Assembly: GCF_029525575.1 (NCBI RefSeq)
Contig: NZ_JAPDIA010000008.1
Coordinates: forward strand, 2,213,728-2,277,727
Reading direction: 5' to 3'
DNA length: 64,000 bases
DNA from: Cohnella rhizosphaerae
GTDB lineage: Bacteria > Bacillota > Bacilli > Paenibacillales > Paenibacillaceae
A model generated the notes under the pieces. It was not told the origin of the DNA, ran no database searches, and saw only the letters and a list, made by a program, of their open reading frames with translations. This document shows positions 9,429 to 18,992 of this stretch, in pieces (the first letter of the stretch is position 1; every line of letters begins with the position of its first letter). A program made the position numbers and the translations under genes.

Positions 9429-10583
9429 TCAAACGATCGCGCTGCGACGGGTAAAGTCGACGTCCTTGTAGTACATGTCGGTCACGAGAAGATTGGGACC
9501 GCAGCAGCCCGCGGCCGGGCAGTGGCAATTGAGGCCGCGCTGCATCGGATGCGCCTGCCAGCGATCGAACACGTCGTCCAGGCGTTCGGTCTTGACGTTG
9601 CCGAACGGCGGGACGGCCGCGAAATCGGTCACGTATACGTCGCCGCTGAACAGGTTGACGTTGACGCGGTTGCGGCCGTCCGGATCGTTGCGGACGGTAA
9701 CGTTCGGTTCGGCGGCCAGCCTGCCCAGCAGACGGCGCTCGAGCGGATCGTCGCCGCAGGCGTAAAAGGGCAGCGTGCCGAACAGCATCCACATGTCGCG
9801 GCGCCGCGCGTCGAGCAGCTCCTCGACGGCCTCGAGCATCTGCCGCTTGGTGATGACGGGCAGCCCGGAGGCGAAGGAGCTCGGGTACATCGGATGCACC
9901 TCGTGCCTGCTGCAGCCCATCTCGCCGACGAGACGATGGATTTCTTTCATTTTGCCGTGCGTCCGGTAGTTGATCATCGACTCCGCCGAGACGAACAGAC
10001 CGCCGTCGGCCAGCCGCCTGGCGTTGTCCATCATGCGTTCGTACATGCGTCCCGCGGCGACCGCTCCGACCTCCCGCCCGGTGCGCGCGAACCCGATGCG
10101 GTGGAAATCCTCGGCCTCCGTATAATTGAAGGAAATATGCATGACGTCCAGATGCGGCGCGATCAGTTCGTACCGGCCGTAATCCAGCGTGACGTTCGAA
10201 TTGAGCTGCGTGCGGATGCCGCGCGACCGCGCGTACTTGAGCAGCGGGATCAGCACGCGGTTGACGGTGTTCATGCTGAACGTCGGCTCGCCGCCGGTAA
10301 GGCTGATCGTCTCCAGATGCTCGACCTCGTCGAGCCTGCGGAGCATGAGCTCGATCGGCAGCGCTTCGGCTTCGGCCATCGTCAGGCTGTCGCCGACGGC
10401 GCAATGCTCGCATCGCATATTGCATAAATGAGTGACGGTAAATTCAACGCTCGTGAGCGCGTGCTTGCCGTACGCCTGCAGCGAACGGATCGGATCCCAC
10501 GGATCGTACGCAGGCGACAGCGGCGCGAGATCGGCCGGCGGCGCGAAAGGGGCGCCCGTCCCGGCTTGGGCGGAGCCAATCAT
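9429..10583 (-). CDS. yfkAB: radical SAM/CxCxxxxC motif protein YfkAB
   Basis: A 384-residue radical SAM enzyme. The 4Fe-4S site is CNMRCEHC (Cys54, Cys58, Cys61); the SAM-binding ISLTGGEPT follows at about residue 95. Near the C-terminus is CHCPAAGC, the CxCxxxxC motif that names the YfkAB family, probably a second cluster site. The reaction is not known. ATG 10583 is preceded by AGGGAG. The gene is intact and separated from the HD-GYP gene by a hairpin. Confidence 0.9.
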   Translation of the reverse strand: MIGSAQAGTGAPFAPPADLAPLSPAYDPWDPIRSLQAYGKHALTSVEFTVTHLCNMRCEHCAVGDSLTMAEAEALPIELMLRRLDEVEHLETISLTGGEPTFSMNTVNRVLIPLLKYARSRGIRTQLNSNVTLDYGRYELIAPHLDVMHISFNYTEAEDFHRIGFARTGREVGAVAAGRMYERMMDNARRLADGGLFVSAESMINYRTHGKMKEIHRLVGEMGCSRHEVHPMYPSSFASGLPVITKRQMLEAVEELLDARRRDMWMLFGTLPFYACGDDPLERRLLGRLAAEPNVTVRNDPDGRNRVNVNLFSGDVYVTDFAAVPPFGNVKTERLDDVFDRWQAHPMQRGLNCHCPAAGCCGPNLLVTDMYYKDVDFTRRSAIV

Positions 10584-10652
10584 CGGTCATACTCCCTGTC
10601 TTGTCGAATGTAATGCTATTGTACCGGGTAAACGCCGGCTAACGCAAACGAA

Positions 10653-10682
10653 AGCCCTCGGAGACATGCCGCTCCAAGGGCT
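10653..10682 (-). terminator. hairpin downstream of the HD-GYP gene
   Basis: An 11-bp stem with one mismatch (AGCCCTCGGAG / CTCCAAGGGCT) is followed on the minus strand by a short T-rich tail. Probable terminator between the HD-GYP gene and yfkAB. Confidence 0.6.
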
Positions 10683-10692
10683 CGAATGCGCG

Positions 10693-11795
10693 CTATGCTT
10701 CGGCTAACGCGGGACCGTTCGTGACGACGCGCGAGATCATGATCGACAGGTGCTTGGACAAGTCCATGTCGTAGGGCGTCTTCAGCTCTTCGCCGCCCTC
10801 GTTGGTCAGGATCCGCACGATCGGCCGGTGCATCGTCAGCGTGTTCACGTCCACGATGACGCCGCTCTGTCCGCTCGACAGCTCCACGGTCATGCCGACG
10901 GGGTAGATGGCGACCTTGTCGCGGAACAATCGCAGCATCTCGGTATCGTACAACGTCTCGCTGCCCGCGTACAGCAGCTCGACCGCCTGATGCGGCAGCA
11001 TGGCGTTGCGATAAATACGGTGGCTCGTCATCGCGTCGTACGAGTCGACGATGCCGATCCACTTGGCATAATCGTGAATCTCGCTCCCGCGAATGCCGCG
11101 CGGGTAGCCGGAGCCGTCCAGGCGTTCGTGGTGCTGGAACGCGCAGTGCGCGACGATAAGCGGCAGGTTGGGCTCGTCCTTCAAGAGCTGGTAGCCGCGC
11201 TCGGTATGGCGCTTCATCTCTTCGAATTCTTGCTTGGACAGCGCGCCCGGCTTAAGCAGCACGTCCAGCGGTATCCGCGACTTGCCCACGTCGTGCAGCA
11301 GCGAGCCGAGCCCGAGCGTCATCAGCTCGTCCCTGCTGTAGCCGCGGGCGATGCCGAGCAGCGACGTGTACACGCAGACGTTGAGCGAATGAATGTACAG
11401 ATAGTGATCCACGCTTTGCAGGTTCAACAGCATGATCATGGCATCCCGATTGCTGTACAGATCGTCGAGGATCGTCGACATCGTATCGCGCACGGCTTTG
11501 CCGACGTAGGGATATATCCCCCCGCCGGGAGCCGTCCGCCATTTCGCGAAATACGTTCTTGACCGTCAGCAGCGCTCGACGCTGCGTCTCCTCGCTGATG
11601 AGCTCCGGAATCTCGATGCCCTCGGTCTTCGGGTCCTGAATATAAATATAATGAATGCCCATACTGCTCAGGCGATTCAACAGTCCCTGGGTCAGTTCGA
11701 CGCCTTCAGCCAGCAGCACGACGCCATCTTCGGAGAAAATCTTTTTTACCAAGCCTCATACCGGGGAGGCAAGCTGTCACTGGCATCAAGCGCAT
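10693..11795 (-). CDS. HD-GYP domain cyclic-di-GMP phosphodiesterase
   Basis: The HD-GYP hallmarks are complete: LLHDVGKSRIP (HD) and HHERLDGSGYP (GYP). An N-terminal domain of about 120 residues begins MRLMPVTACLPGMRLGKK, a start common to Paenibacillus HD-GYP proteins, and contains IHYIYIQD. Two one-base shifts, at T6 11742-11747 and C6 11518-11523, split it; repair gives 366 residues. The start is ATG 11795. HD-GYP enzymes linearise cyclic-di-GMP. A second, similar gene is at 16570. Confidence 0.88.
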
Positions 11796-11871
11796 ATTCC
11801 TTTATCTCCCCCCTTGGCGGTACGCGTCCGCAGAAAAGGCTCTGGCTATATCATCGGAATCCTCTTATGAT

Positions 11872-11900
11872 AATGTAAGAGATTTGACGCCCATTGACAA
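11872..11900 (-). promoter_or_regulatory. sigma-A-type promoter for the HD-GYP gene
   Basis: TTGTCA (11900-11895) and TACATT (11877-11872) are separated by 17 bp on the minus strand, about 75 bp before the start codon. Confidence 0.55.
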
Positions 11901-11960
11901 GATATTCCTTCCTAAAAGTCGACAGCATTCGTCAAAACCCCTAACGATCCCACAGAAAAA

Positions 11961-12005
11961 CGTCCGCATAATTCGTCGTGAACGACGATTCGGCGGACGT
12001 TTTTT
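11961..12005. terminator. rho-independent terminator
   Basis: Stem CGTCCGC (11961-11967) with GCGGACG (11993-11999) encloses a second inner hairpin (TCGTCGTGAACGACGA). T-rich tails are present on both strands. It lies 35 bp after the stop of the minus-strand 5'-nucleotidase gene. Confidence 0.8.
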
Positions 12006-12040
12006 GTCTTCAAAGCGACGGGCGCGGGTGCGTGCGACGC

Positions 12041-13486
12041 TTAAAGAGCCGCCGATGCCGCGTCCTCCCGCCAGCGGGGCCGGACGCAATCGTACACGGC
12101 GCGCTCGTCGCCCAGCGCCTCGGCGAGCAGGTCGCGGATAAACTCCGGCAGATAATACCGAACGACGCGGCCCTGCTTCAAGCCGACGTATCCGATGCCG
12201 AACGTAAACATATCCAGCGTGCCGACGGTATAGACGCGGTCATCGTCGAGCGTCTCGCCGTTGACCAGGACGCCAACCAAGCGACCGTAAGGCGGCGCGG
12301 CGGGATCGAACACCACCTCGGCGCCGTCCGTGCACAAGCGGCCGAGCACCTTGCCTCTGAAGCCGAAGCCGTGAAACTCCAGCCCGATGAACTCCGGCAG
12401 CAGGCTCTCCTCGAACGCCTGCCTGAGCTGCGCGCCGGTCAGCTCGATCAGGCACGGGTTGATCGGGGAAGGACAGACGGCATGGAGCCGCTCGCGCGTC
12501 ACCGGCCCGGCCGCGAGCCCGTCCAGCAGCTGCCCTGCGTTGGTCAGCCCGATCTCGGCGCCGGTCTTGCGGCGCAGCGCGCCGGCCAGCAGCGTGCCGA
12601 GCGGACTCTCGGCGGCGGCTTCTCCCGCCAGCGGGACGGCCAGCTCCGCGACGGGCTCCGCCATCGTCGCTTTTGCCATCCGCAGCGCGGCGGCGACGAT
12701 ATCCGCCGTCTCGGGATCCGGCCGCCGGCCTTCGGTCGGAACGGTGCGGCCTTCAATGTCCAGGCCTCGTCCGTCCGGTCCGCGCCCGATCTCGACCGTG
12801 CCGACGTAGCGGCCGAACTTCCCGGCCGCGCAGACGACCGCGCCCCCGATCCGGAGCGGCACCTCCAGCAGATGGTGCGTATGGGCGCCGACGATGACGT
12901 CGATGCCGGGCACGGCCGCCGCCAGCCGTTCGTCCTGGCGAAGTCCCAGATGGGAGATCGCCAGTACGACGTCGCAGGCGGACCGCAGCTCGGCGACGCA
13001 AGCCGCCGCTTCTTCCAGCGGGTCGGTCGCTTCCCAGCCGAGCAGCTCGTAAAATTCGTGGAACTGCACCGTAAGCCCGAAGATCCCGACGGTCAGCCCC
13101 GCCTTTTGAAGCGTCAGCGTGCGGCGCATCCAGGCGGGAGGCCGCCCCGTAGCGGCCAGCCTCAAATTCGCGCAGACGATCGGAAACGAAGCGTTTCCAT
13201 ATAACCGGTCCAGCTGTTCCGGCGTGTAGGTCAACCCTTCGTTGTTGCCGAACGTCACCGCGTCGTAGCCGAGCCGCGTCAGCAGCTCCCGGTTCACGGC
13301 AGCGTCGGTCCCTTCCGTCTCGATCCGCACGCGGTCCAGATGGTCGCCGCAGTCGACGAGCAGGAGCCGGTCCGCGGGCACGGACCGGCGAACTTCCTTT
13401 ATATAATCGGCCGCCCTGGCGGCCTCCTCGAAGTGACTGTGGATATCGTTCGTATGAAGCAGGATCAGCTTGCCGCTATGCACCAC
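12041..13486 (-). CDS. yunD: YunD-like 5'-nucleotidase family metallophosphoesterase
   Basis: A 481-residue protein of the UshA/5'-nucleotidase family. The N-terminal metallophosphatase has HTNDIHSHF, VDCGDHLD, FGNNEG and VGAHTHH, the usual metal-binding set. The C-terminal substrate domain (from about residue 270) contains NAGQLL and YTVGTLDMF. There is no signal peptide, so it is probably cytoplasmic like Bacillus YunD. GTG 13486 shares one base with the moaA stop (TAGTG) and its GGAGG lies inside moaA, so the two are coupled. The substrate is not defined by the sequence. Confidence 0.87.
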   Translation of the reverse strand: MVHSGKLILLHTNDIHSHFEEAARAADYIKEVRRSVPADRLLLVDCGDHLDRVRIETEGTDAAVNRELLTRLGYDAVTFGNNEGLTYTPEQLDRLYGNASFPIVCANLRLAATGRPPAWMRRTLTLQKAGLTVGIFGLTVQFHEFYELLGWEATDPLEEAAACVAELRSACDVVLAISHLGLRQDERLAAAVPGIDVIVGAHTHHLLEVPLRIGGAVVCAAGKFGRYVGTVEIGRGPDGRGLDIEGRTVPTEGRRPDPETADIVAAALRMAKATMAEPVAELAVPLAGEAAAESPLGTLLAGALRRKTGAEIGLTNAGQLLDGLAAGPVTRERLHAVCPSPINPCLIELTGAQLRQAFEESLLPEFIGLEFHGFGFRGKVLGRLCTDGAEVVFDPAAPPYGRLVGVLVNGETLDDDRVYTVGTLDMFTFGIGYVGLKQGRVVRYYLPEFIRDLLAEALGDERAVYDCVRPRWREDAASAAL

Positions 13487-14502
13487 TATTCGCCTCCTAC
13501 CCCCCCGATTTGAGACATCCTGCGCCCCGTCGGCACATGCGACTGGGCGTCTCCGGCGAGCAGCGCCGCCATCTCATGGTTTTCCGGCTTGATGCGCATC
13601 GCCTTCATGAACAGCTCGCGCATCGCCTCCGGCGAGCCGAGCGCCGGCCGGACGCTTAGCTCGTCCACCCAGTACAGGCAAGGCTTGAGGTCGCCCTCCG
13701 CGGTCAAGCGGAGCCGGTTGCAACTGGCGCAAAAGTGATTGCTGACCGGATGGATCAGCCCGAAGGAGCCGGCGCCGCCGACGATCCTGTAGTTCTCCGA
13801 CGGTCCGTTGCCCGCCGGCCCTTCCGGCAGGGGCTCATAAGACAGTCCGAGGCGGTCGGCCTCCTCGGCGATGCGCGTCAGCGGCAGGTAATGGTCGCGC
13901 CAGCCCGCGTCGTCGTGCCCGATCGGCATATATTCAATGAAGCGGACGTGAAGCGGCTTCTCGGCGCTGAGACGAAGGAAGCGACCGATCTCGTCCTCGT
14001 TCACGCCTTTGAGCAGCACGCAGTTGAGCTTGATCGGCCCGAGGCCCGCCTCGGCCGCGGCTTCGATGCCTTCCAATACCTTGTCCAGCCTTCCCCTGCG
14101 CGCGATGAAGCGAAAACGGGCGCTGTCCAGCGTGTCCAGGCTGATATTGACGCGGTCGAGCCCGGCGAGCTTCAGCGCCGCGGCTTGCGGTCCGAGCAGC
14201 AGTCCGTTCGTCGTGAGCGAGATCTCTTCGATGCCACGGATCGACTTCAGCTTCGCGATCAAACCCGCGATACCCGGACGGACGAGCGGCTCGCCTCCGG
14301 TGATCCGAAGCTTGGATATGCCGAATCCCGCTGCGGTATCCACCACCTCGGCGATCTGATCGTAGGTGAGCAGGCTTTCCTGGTCCATGAACGTCATGCC
14401 CTCCTCGGGCATGCAGTACAAGCAGCGCAAATTGCAGCGGTCCGTGACGGAGATGCGCAGGTACGTATGTTTGCGGTCGTATCGGTCCTTCAGTTCCGTC
14501 AT
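13486..14502 (-). CDS. moaA: GTP 3',8-cyclase MoaA
   Basis: Radical SAM enzyme of the first step of molybdenum cofactor synthesis, converting GTP to 3',8-cyclo-GTP. The N-terminal cluster is CNLRCLYC (Cys23, 27, 30 from the chosen start), with ITGGEPLVR for SAM binding. The C-terminal cluster is CASC plus a Cys 14 residues later (LKPCLY). The tail ends in GGVGGE, with the double-glycine end typical of the family. The start at ATG 14502 is chosen because GGAGGAGG lies 7 nt upstream; a longer TTG reading exists. Length is 338 residues. It is divergent from the moaD-moaE fusion. Confidence 0.93.
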   Translation of the reverse strand: MTELKDRYDRKHTYLRISVTDRCNLRCLYCMPEEGMTFMDQESLLTYDQIAEVVDTAAGFGISKLRITGGEPLVRPGIAGLIAKLKSIRGIEEISLTTNGLLLGPQAAALKLAGLDRVNISLDTLDSARFRFIARRGRLDKVLEGIEAAAEAGLGPIKLNCVLLKGVNEDEIGRFLRLSAEKPLHVRFIEYMPIGHDDAGWRDHYLPLTRIAEEADRLGLSYEPLPEGPAGNGPSENYRIVGGAGSFGLIHPVSNHFCASCNRLRLTAEGDLKPCLYWVDELSVRPALGSPEAMRELFMKAMRIKPENHEMAALLAGDAQSHVPTGRRMSQIGGVGGE

Positions 14503-14645
14503 GGCGCGGGCCTCCTCCGGCAAGCGTGAATCATCGTCCTGTTACACTAACTGACATGGTTATAGCATAACATTTTCAAGGGCATTATGGTATGCTTGGA
14601 CAAGGCACCCCCCCTTGTGAAACGTATGGAAGGCAGGGCAAATTC

Positions 14646-15398
14646 ATGACGGTTTACAAATGGAAAATATATTTATTCGCGGGACTTGCGGAGCGTCTGG
14701 GCACGCGTCTGCTCGAGACCGAATTCGCAGAGGAACGGCTCGCCGCCGGCGAACTGAAGCGCAGGCTCGCTGCCGCTTATCCGGCGCAAGCCGACCTGAT
14801 CGAGGTCTCCTTCGTCGCCCGCAACCAGTCGTTCTCGCCGGACGAGGCCGAGATCGGGTACGGCGACGAGCTCGCGCTGCTGCCGCCGGTGTCCGGCGGC
14901 TCCGGGCTGGACGCGGGCAACGAAGCCGTCGCTTCGAGCGCCGAGCCTTACGCCATATCGGCATCGGCGCTGTCGGCGGAGCATGTGCTCTCGCTCGTGC
15001 ATCGTCCCGACCACGGCGCGGCGCTCCTGTTCGCGGGGACGACGCGTGGGCTGACGGGCGGGCAGCGCACGGTCACGCTCGACTACGAGGCGTACGAGCC
15101 GATGGCGCTGGCGGCGCTCCGGCGGATCGGCGACGAGATCGGCGAACGATGGCCGGGCACGCTGTGCGCGATCCACCACCGCGTCGGGACGGTCGGCATC
15201 GGCGAGACGAGCGTGCTCATCGCCGTCTCCTCCCCGCACCGCGCGCCGGCGTACGAGGCGAGCCGCTATGCGATCGAACGGCTGAAGCAGACGGTGCCCA
15301 TCTGGAAGCGCGAAGTGTACGCGGACGGGTCGGAGTGGAAGGGGCATCAGACCGGGCCATGGAATCCGCTGGCGCCGCCGGCGGACGAGGCGCCATGA
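14646..15398 (+). CDS. moaX: MoaD-MoaE fusion (molybdopterin synthase, MoaX-like)
   Basis: One 250-residue chain carries both molybdopterin synthase subunits. Residues 1-85 are the ubiquitin-like MoaD, ending LLPPVSGGSG with the conserved Gly-Gly at 84-85. Residues about 105-240 are MoaE, with TVTLDYEAYEPMA, HRVGTVGIGE, AVSSPHR and PIWKRE (catalytic lysine). MoaD normally needs a free C-terminal Gly-Gly to carry sulfur; in the mycobacterial MoaX fusion the chain is cut after this motif, and the same is likely needed here. ATG 14646 follows GGAAGG. The stop overlaps the next start (ATGA). Confidence 0.9.
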   Translation: MTVYKWKIYLFAGLAERLGTRLLETEFAEERLAAGELKRRLAAAYPAQADLIEVSFVARNQSFSPDEAEIGYGDELALLPPVSGGSGLDAGNEAVASSAEPYAISASALSAEHVLSLVHRPDHGAALLFAGTTRGLTGGQRTVTLDYEAYEPMALAALRRIGDEIGERWPGTLCAIHHRVGTVGIGETSVLIAVSSPHRAPAYEASRYAIERLKQTVPIWKREVYADGSEWKGHQTGPWNPLAPPADEAP

Positions 15399-16453
15399 CC
15401 GGGGCGCATGCGGGCGGCGCTGACCGCTATGGGCGCCAGGTCCGCTTCGCTCCGTTCGGCCCCGAAGGCCAGGCGCGCCTGTCGGCCGCTACGGCCGCGA
15501 TCGTCGGGGTTGGCGCGCTCGGCTGCGTCTCGGCCAATCATCTGGCCCGCGCCGGCATCGGACGCCTCATTCTGATCGACCGCGACGTCGTAGAGCCGAC
15601 CAATCTGCAGCGGCAGCTGCTCTACGACGAATCGGATGCCGCCGAAGGGATCCCGAAGGCCGTCGCGGCCGCGCGGAGGCTGTCCGCGATCAACGGCGGC
15701 GTCGCCTGCAAGCCGTATGCGGTCGATCTGAACGCTGGCAACGTCGAGACGCTGCTCGCGGATGCCGACCTCGTCGTCGACGGCACGGACAGCTTCGGCG
15801 TGAGGTACCTGCTCAACGAATGGAGCGCGAAGCACGGCAAGCCCTGGATCTACGGCGCGGCCGTCGGCGCCTCCGGCATGACGATGACGATCCGTCCGGG
15901 CTCGGGCGGCCCTTGCCTGCGCTGCATCTTCCCGCAGCCGCCGCGCGGCGGCGCGCTCGACACCTGCGAGACGGCCGGCGTGCTCGGGCCTATCGTCGAT
16001 CTCGTCGCTTCCGTTCAATCGATGGAAGCGATCAAGCTGCTCGGCGGCCGCGAAGACGCGCTGCACGGCGCGCTGCTGCAGACGGACCTGTGGCATACCG
16101 GCTGGCAGCAGCTCGATATCGCCGGCGCGCGCAGGGCCGACTGCCCCGTATGCGGCGACGATCGCCGGCACGAATGGCTGGACGGCGACGCGGCGGAGCC
16201 GCTGACCGCTTCGCTCTGCGGCCGGCAGACGGTCCAGGTATCTCCGGCGGGTTCCGATGCTTCGCTCGATCTGCCGCTGCTCGCTTCCAGGTGGGCGCCG
16301 CTCGGACGCATCGAGCTGCGCGACTACTTGCTTCGGCTCCGGCGGGAAGACGGCATCGCCTTCGCGCTCTTCCCCGACGGCCGCGCGCTCGTGTCGGGCA
16401 CCGACGATCCCGTCCGCGCGAGACGCCTGTACGCAGAGCTGCTCGGCGAGTAG
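15395..16453 (+). CDS. moeB: MoeB/ThiF-family adenylyltransferase
   Basis: E1-like enzyme that would adenylate the C-terminus of the MoaD domain so that sulfur can be loaded. It has the nucleotide loop VGVGALGCVSA, the LIDRDVVEPTNLQRQLLY segment, and two CxxC zinc motifs (CLRC and CPVC). A cysteine in TCETAGVLG matches the active-site cysteine of the family. There is no C-terminal rhodanese domain; instead about 85 residues end in a short domain of unknown role. Length is 352 residues. ATG 15395 overlaps the upstream stop, so it is coupled to the MoaD-MoaE fusion. Confidence 0.9.
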   Translation: MTGAHAGGADRYGRQVRFAPFGPEGQARLSAATAAIVGVGALGCVSANHLARAGIGRLILIDRDVVEPTNLQRQLLYDESDAAEGIPKAVAAARRLSAINGGVACKPYAVDLNAGNVETLLADADLVVDGTDSFGVRYLLNEWSAKHGKPWIYGAAVGASGMTMTIRPGSGGPCLRCIFPQPPRGGALDTCETAGVLGPIVDLVASVQSMEAIKLLGGREDALHGALLQTDLWHTGWQQLDIAGARRADCPVCGDDRRHEWLDGDAAEPLTASLCGRQTVQVSPAGSDASLDLPLLASRWAPLGRIELRDYLLRLRREDGIAFALFPDGRALVSGTDDPVRARRLYAELLGE

Positions 16454-16569
16454 TCCTACTCCTTTCGACAAAAATCAATTGCAAGCGACCGTTAGACTTT
16501 GGTAACATATGGTTTGAAAGCGGTTATCCGACGTTGATGCCGCAGAAGACCATACCGGCGAGGTGCGCG

Positions 16570-17617
16570 ATGCGAATTCACATTACCGATTTGCAGGCTG
16601 GCGATCAGATCTCGCAAGATATTTTTAACGCTTACGGCCTGCATGTGCTGTCCAGCGGCGCGATCTTGAACGAGCATGATCTGTCCCGCCTTTACCAGCA
16701 CCGGATCGACTACGTCGATATCGAGCAGCGCGTCTCCCCCTTCGTTCGAAGCCTCCGAGACCGCCGCCGATCTGTTCCCGCCCGAGCTCCATCACAAGTT
16801 CGAAGATGCCGTCGCGGGCTGCGAGCTGCTGTTCAAGCAGGCGATCGCGGAAGGCAAAGTTTCCGAAGCGGACGCCAAGGAGAGCTTTCAGCCGCTCGTC
16901 CAGCATTTCCAGGAGGAACGGGACGTCGTATCGCTCATGCTGAGCATGCACACGCAGGACGAATACACGTACCAGCACTCGGTTCAGGTCGGCATGCTCA
17001 GCTTCTATATGGCCAATTGGCTGGATTGGAGCGTCGAAGACCAGATTCGGGCCGGCATGGCGGGATTTTTGCACGATATCGGCAAGAGCCGCATTCCCGA
17101 TGAGATCCTGAAGAAGAGCGGGCGCCTGAGCGATGCCGAGTTCGAGGAGATCAAAAAGCATCCGTCGCACAGCTATCGGATCTTGACCGATTCCTTTTCG
17201 GACGACGGCATCGCCTTGGCCGCGCTTCAGCACCACGAGCGGCGCGACGGCTCGGGGTATCCCGAACGGCTGCTGGACGAAGCGATCATGCCGATGTCCA
17301 GAGTGATCGCGATCGCGGACATTTACAGCGCCATGAGCTCGGACCGCGCCTATCAGGCGAAGCGGGATTTGCTCTGCGTGCTGAAGGAGCTGTACCGGCT
17401 CAGCTTCGACGAGCTCGATGCGGAGATGACGCTGACGTTCATCAGCCGGATGATCCCGAACTTCATCGGCAAACGCGCGCAGCTGTCCGACGGACGATGG
17501 GGGACGATCATCATGACGCATCCGACCGATCCGTTCCGTCCGCTCGTCCACGTCGACGATGCGTTCATCGACCTCTCCGTGGAGCGCGAGCTCGAGATCG
17601 ACCGGATCTCGACTTGA
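16570..17617 (+). CDS. HD-GYP domain cyclic-di-GMP phosphodiesterase
   Basis: Begins MRIHITDLQAGDQISQDIF and carries LHDIGKSRIP and HHERRDGSGYP, the HD and GYP motifs. The frame shifts by one at the C5 run 16736-16740, just before ETAADLF; repair gives 348 residues. ATG 16570 is preceded by GAGGTG. It has the same architecture as the gene at 10693, so these are paralogues. A terminator follows directly. Confidence 0.88.
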
Positions 17618-17636
17618 ATGCGACTTGAATGCGGAT

Positions 17637-17661
17637 AGCCCCGGCCGTATCGGCCGGGGCT
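17637..17661 (+). terminator. rho-independent terminator
   Basis: A perfect 11-bp GC-rich stem (AGCCCCGGCCG / CGGCCGGGGCT) with a 3-nt loop and a TCTTC tail, between two convergent genes. Confidence 0.85.
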
Positions 17662-17664
17662 TCT

Positions 17665-18659
17665 TCATGCATCTCCACAGGCTGCCTGAGAGCAGCCGCT
17701 TGGCGAACAGGAACGTATCCTGCCAGTACGCTTTGTCGATATCCGTAATCTGCACCCCGTCCTCCGGCGCCGGACTCGAATGGAGCATCTTGCGGTCGCC
17801 CATGTAGATGCCGACATGGCCCACCGTCTTGTCCGTCTTAAAGCGGCCGGGTACGTAAAAAAAACATCAAATCGCCAGGCTGCAGTTCGCTTCGCGAGAC
17901 GGAGGTTCCTCGTTCGGCCTGATCTCTCGCGACGCGCGGCAGCTGAATGCCTTTATCGGCGAACAGGAATTGAACGAACGAGGAGCAGTCGAACTTCCCC
18001 GTCTGCCTGTAGTCGCCCGTTCCAAAGTCGTACTTTACGCCAAGAAACTTCTGCCCGTGCGCAATAATATCGGCTGCGTCGCTGGACGCGGATGCGATCC
18101 GGAGCTTCCCGCGGCCCGCACCGCCCGGCGCCGCGTCGGCGAAGGGCATGCCGCCGTGGCCCGCGTCTTGGCCGAAGGCTCTTGGGAGCAGGGAGATGCT
18201 GTCCCCGTTGGTTCGCATCGCGAGCTCGTTTCCGAACAACGCAGGCAAACCGGCGGCAGGAATGTACAAGCCGCCCGCTTCCTTTACTGCCGGCGCCGGC
18301 AGCTTGGTCTGCTTTCCGCCGGCATGCACCGTGCTATCGCCGGTCCGGAACGTCCACCTCGGATCGTGATCGCCCAGACCGTAGCTCCCGTCCGCCAGCC
18401 ACTTTCCCGTATATCCCGCCGCCTTCGCCACGTCGGACAGCGATACGTAGCCGGTCCGATGGATGCTGCGCAGCTTGATGACGCTGCTCTCGGACATCTC
18501 ATCTGTTTTCGTCTGTTCCGCCGACTTCACCCTTACCGGCGCGTATCTCTGGCTCAGGTCGGCCGTATCGCCGGGGTTGTCCGTGCATCCGGCGCTTGTC
18601 AGCAGCGCGGAAGCGACTATGCCCGCGCAAGCTGCCTTCGCCAAGATTCGATTACGCAT
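17665..18659 (-). CDS. NlpC/P60 family cell-wall endopeptidase, probable lipoprotein
   Basis: An N-terminal signal with a lipobox-like LLTSAGC suggests lipid anchoring. A middle region of about 150 residues resembles a copper-amine-oxidase-like substrate-binding domain (GYVSLSDVAKAAGY, GGLYIPAAGL). The C-terminal NlpC/P60 domain has the catalytic cysteine in KFDCSSFVQ, histidine in GHVGIYMG, and LHSSPA. It would cut peptide bonds in peptidoglycan stems. The frame shifts by one at the A8 run 17857-17864. After FLFAKRLL no stop appears before the terminator; a further one-base shift would give a stop at 17665, so this end is uncertain. Confidence 0.8.
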
Positions 18660-18992
18660 GCTTAACCATCCCTCCGAAGGTCCCGTCTAGGTTTCCTGTC
18701 GTTAGGATGGTTGAACGCGGGCCGAATTATGCCGGCAGGAGCGTCGGTCCGAGGGCAGAAGGTCGAAAGTCGAAGCCTAAGTTCGAAGGCTCGAAACCGA
18801 AGCCAAGTCGAAGGCTCGAAGCCATAACGAAGGTCGGACACGCAGGCGATTTTCGAAGCCATTTCGAAGGTCAGAAGCGCAAGCCGGTTTTCGAAGCCAT
18901 TCCGAAGGTCGGAAGCGCAAGCCGATTTTAGAAGCCGTTCCGAGGGTGGAAGACAATAGCCGAATTTGAATCCGAATCCGTGGAACATACAA
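18660..18992. repeat. non-coding stretch with 38-bp tandem direct repeats
   Basis: Copies begin at 18818, 18855, 18893 and 18931 (about 3.5 units of 37-38 bp). Each starts GAAGCC(A/G)T and contains CGAAGGTCGGAAGCGCAAGC with small differences. Shorter related pieces (TCGAAGGCTCGAA) lie just upstream from 18780. I see no gene here. Confidence 0.75.

Noticed and set aside
14503..14645. Molybdenum cofactor riboswitch between moaA and the fusion gene
   Set aside because: The gap is only about 140 bp with two divergent starts, and I could not find the conserved paired elements.
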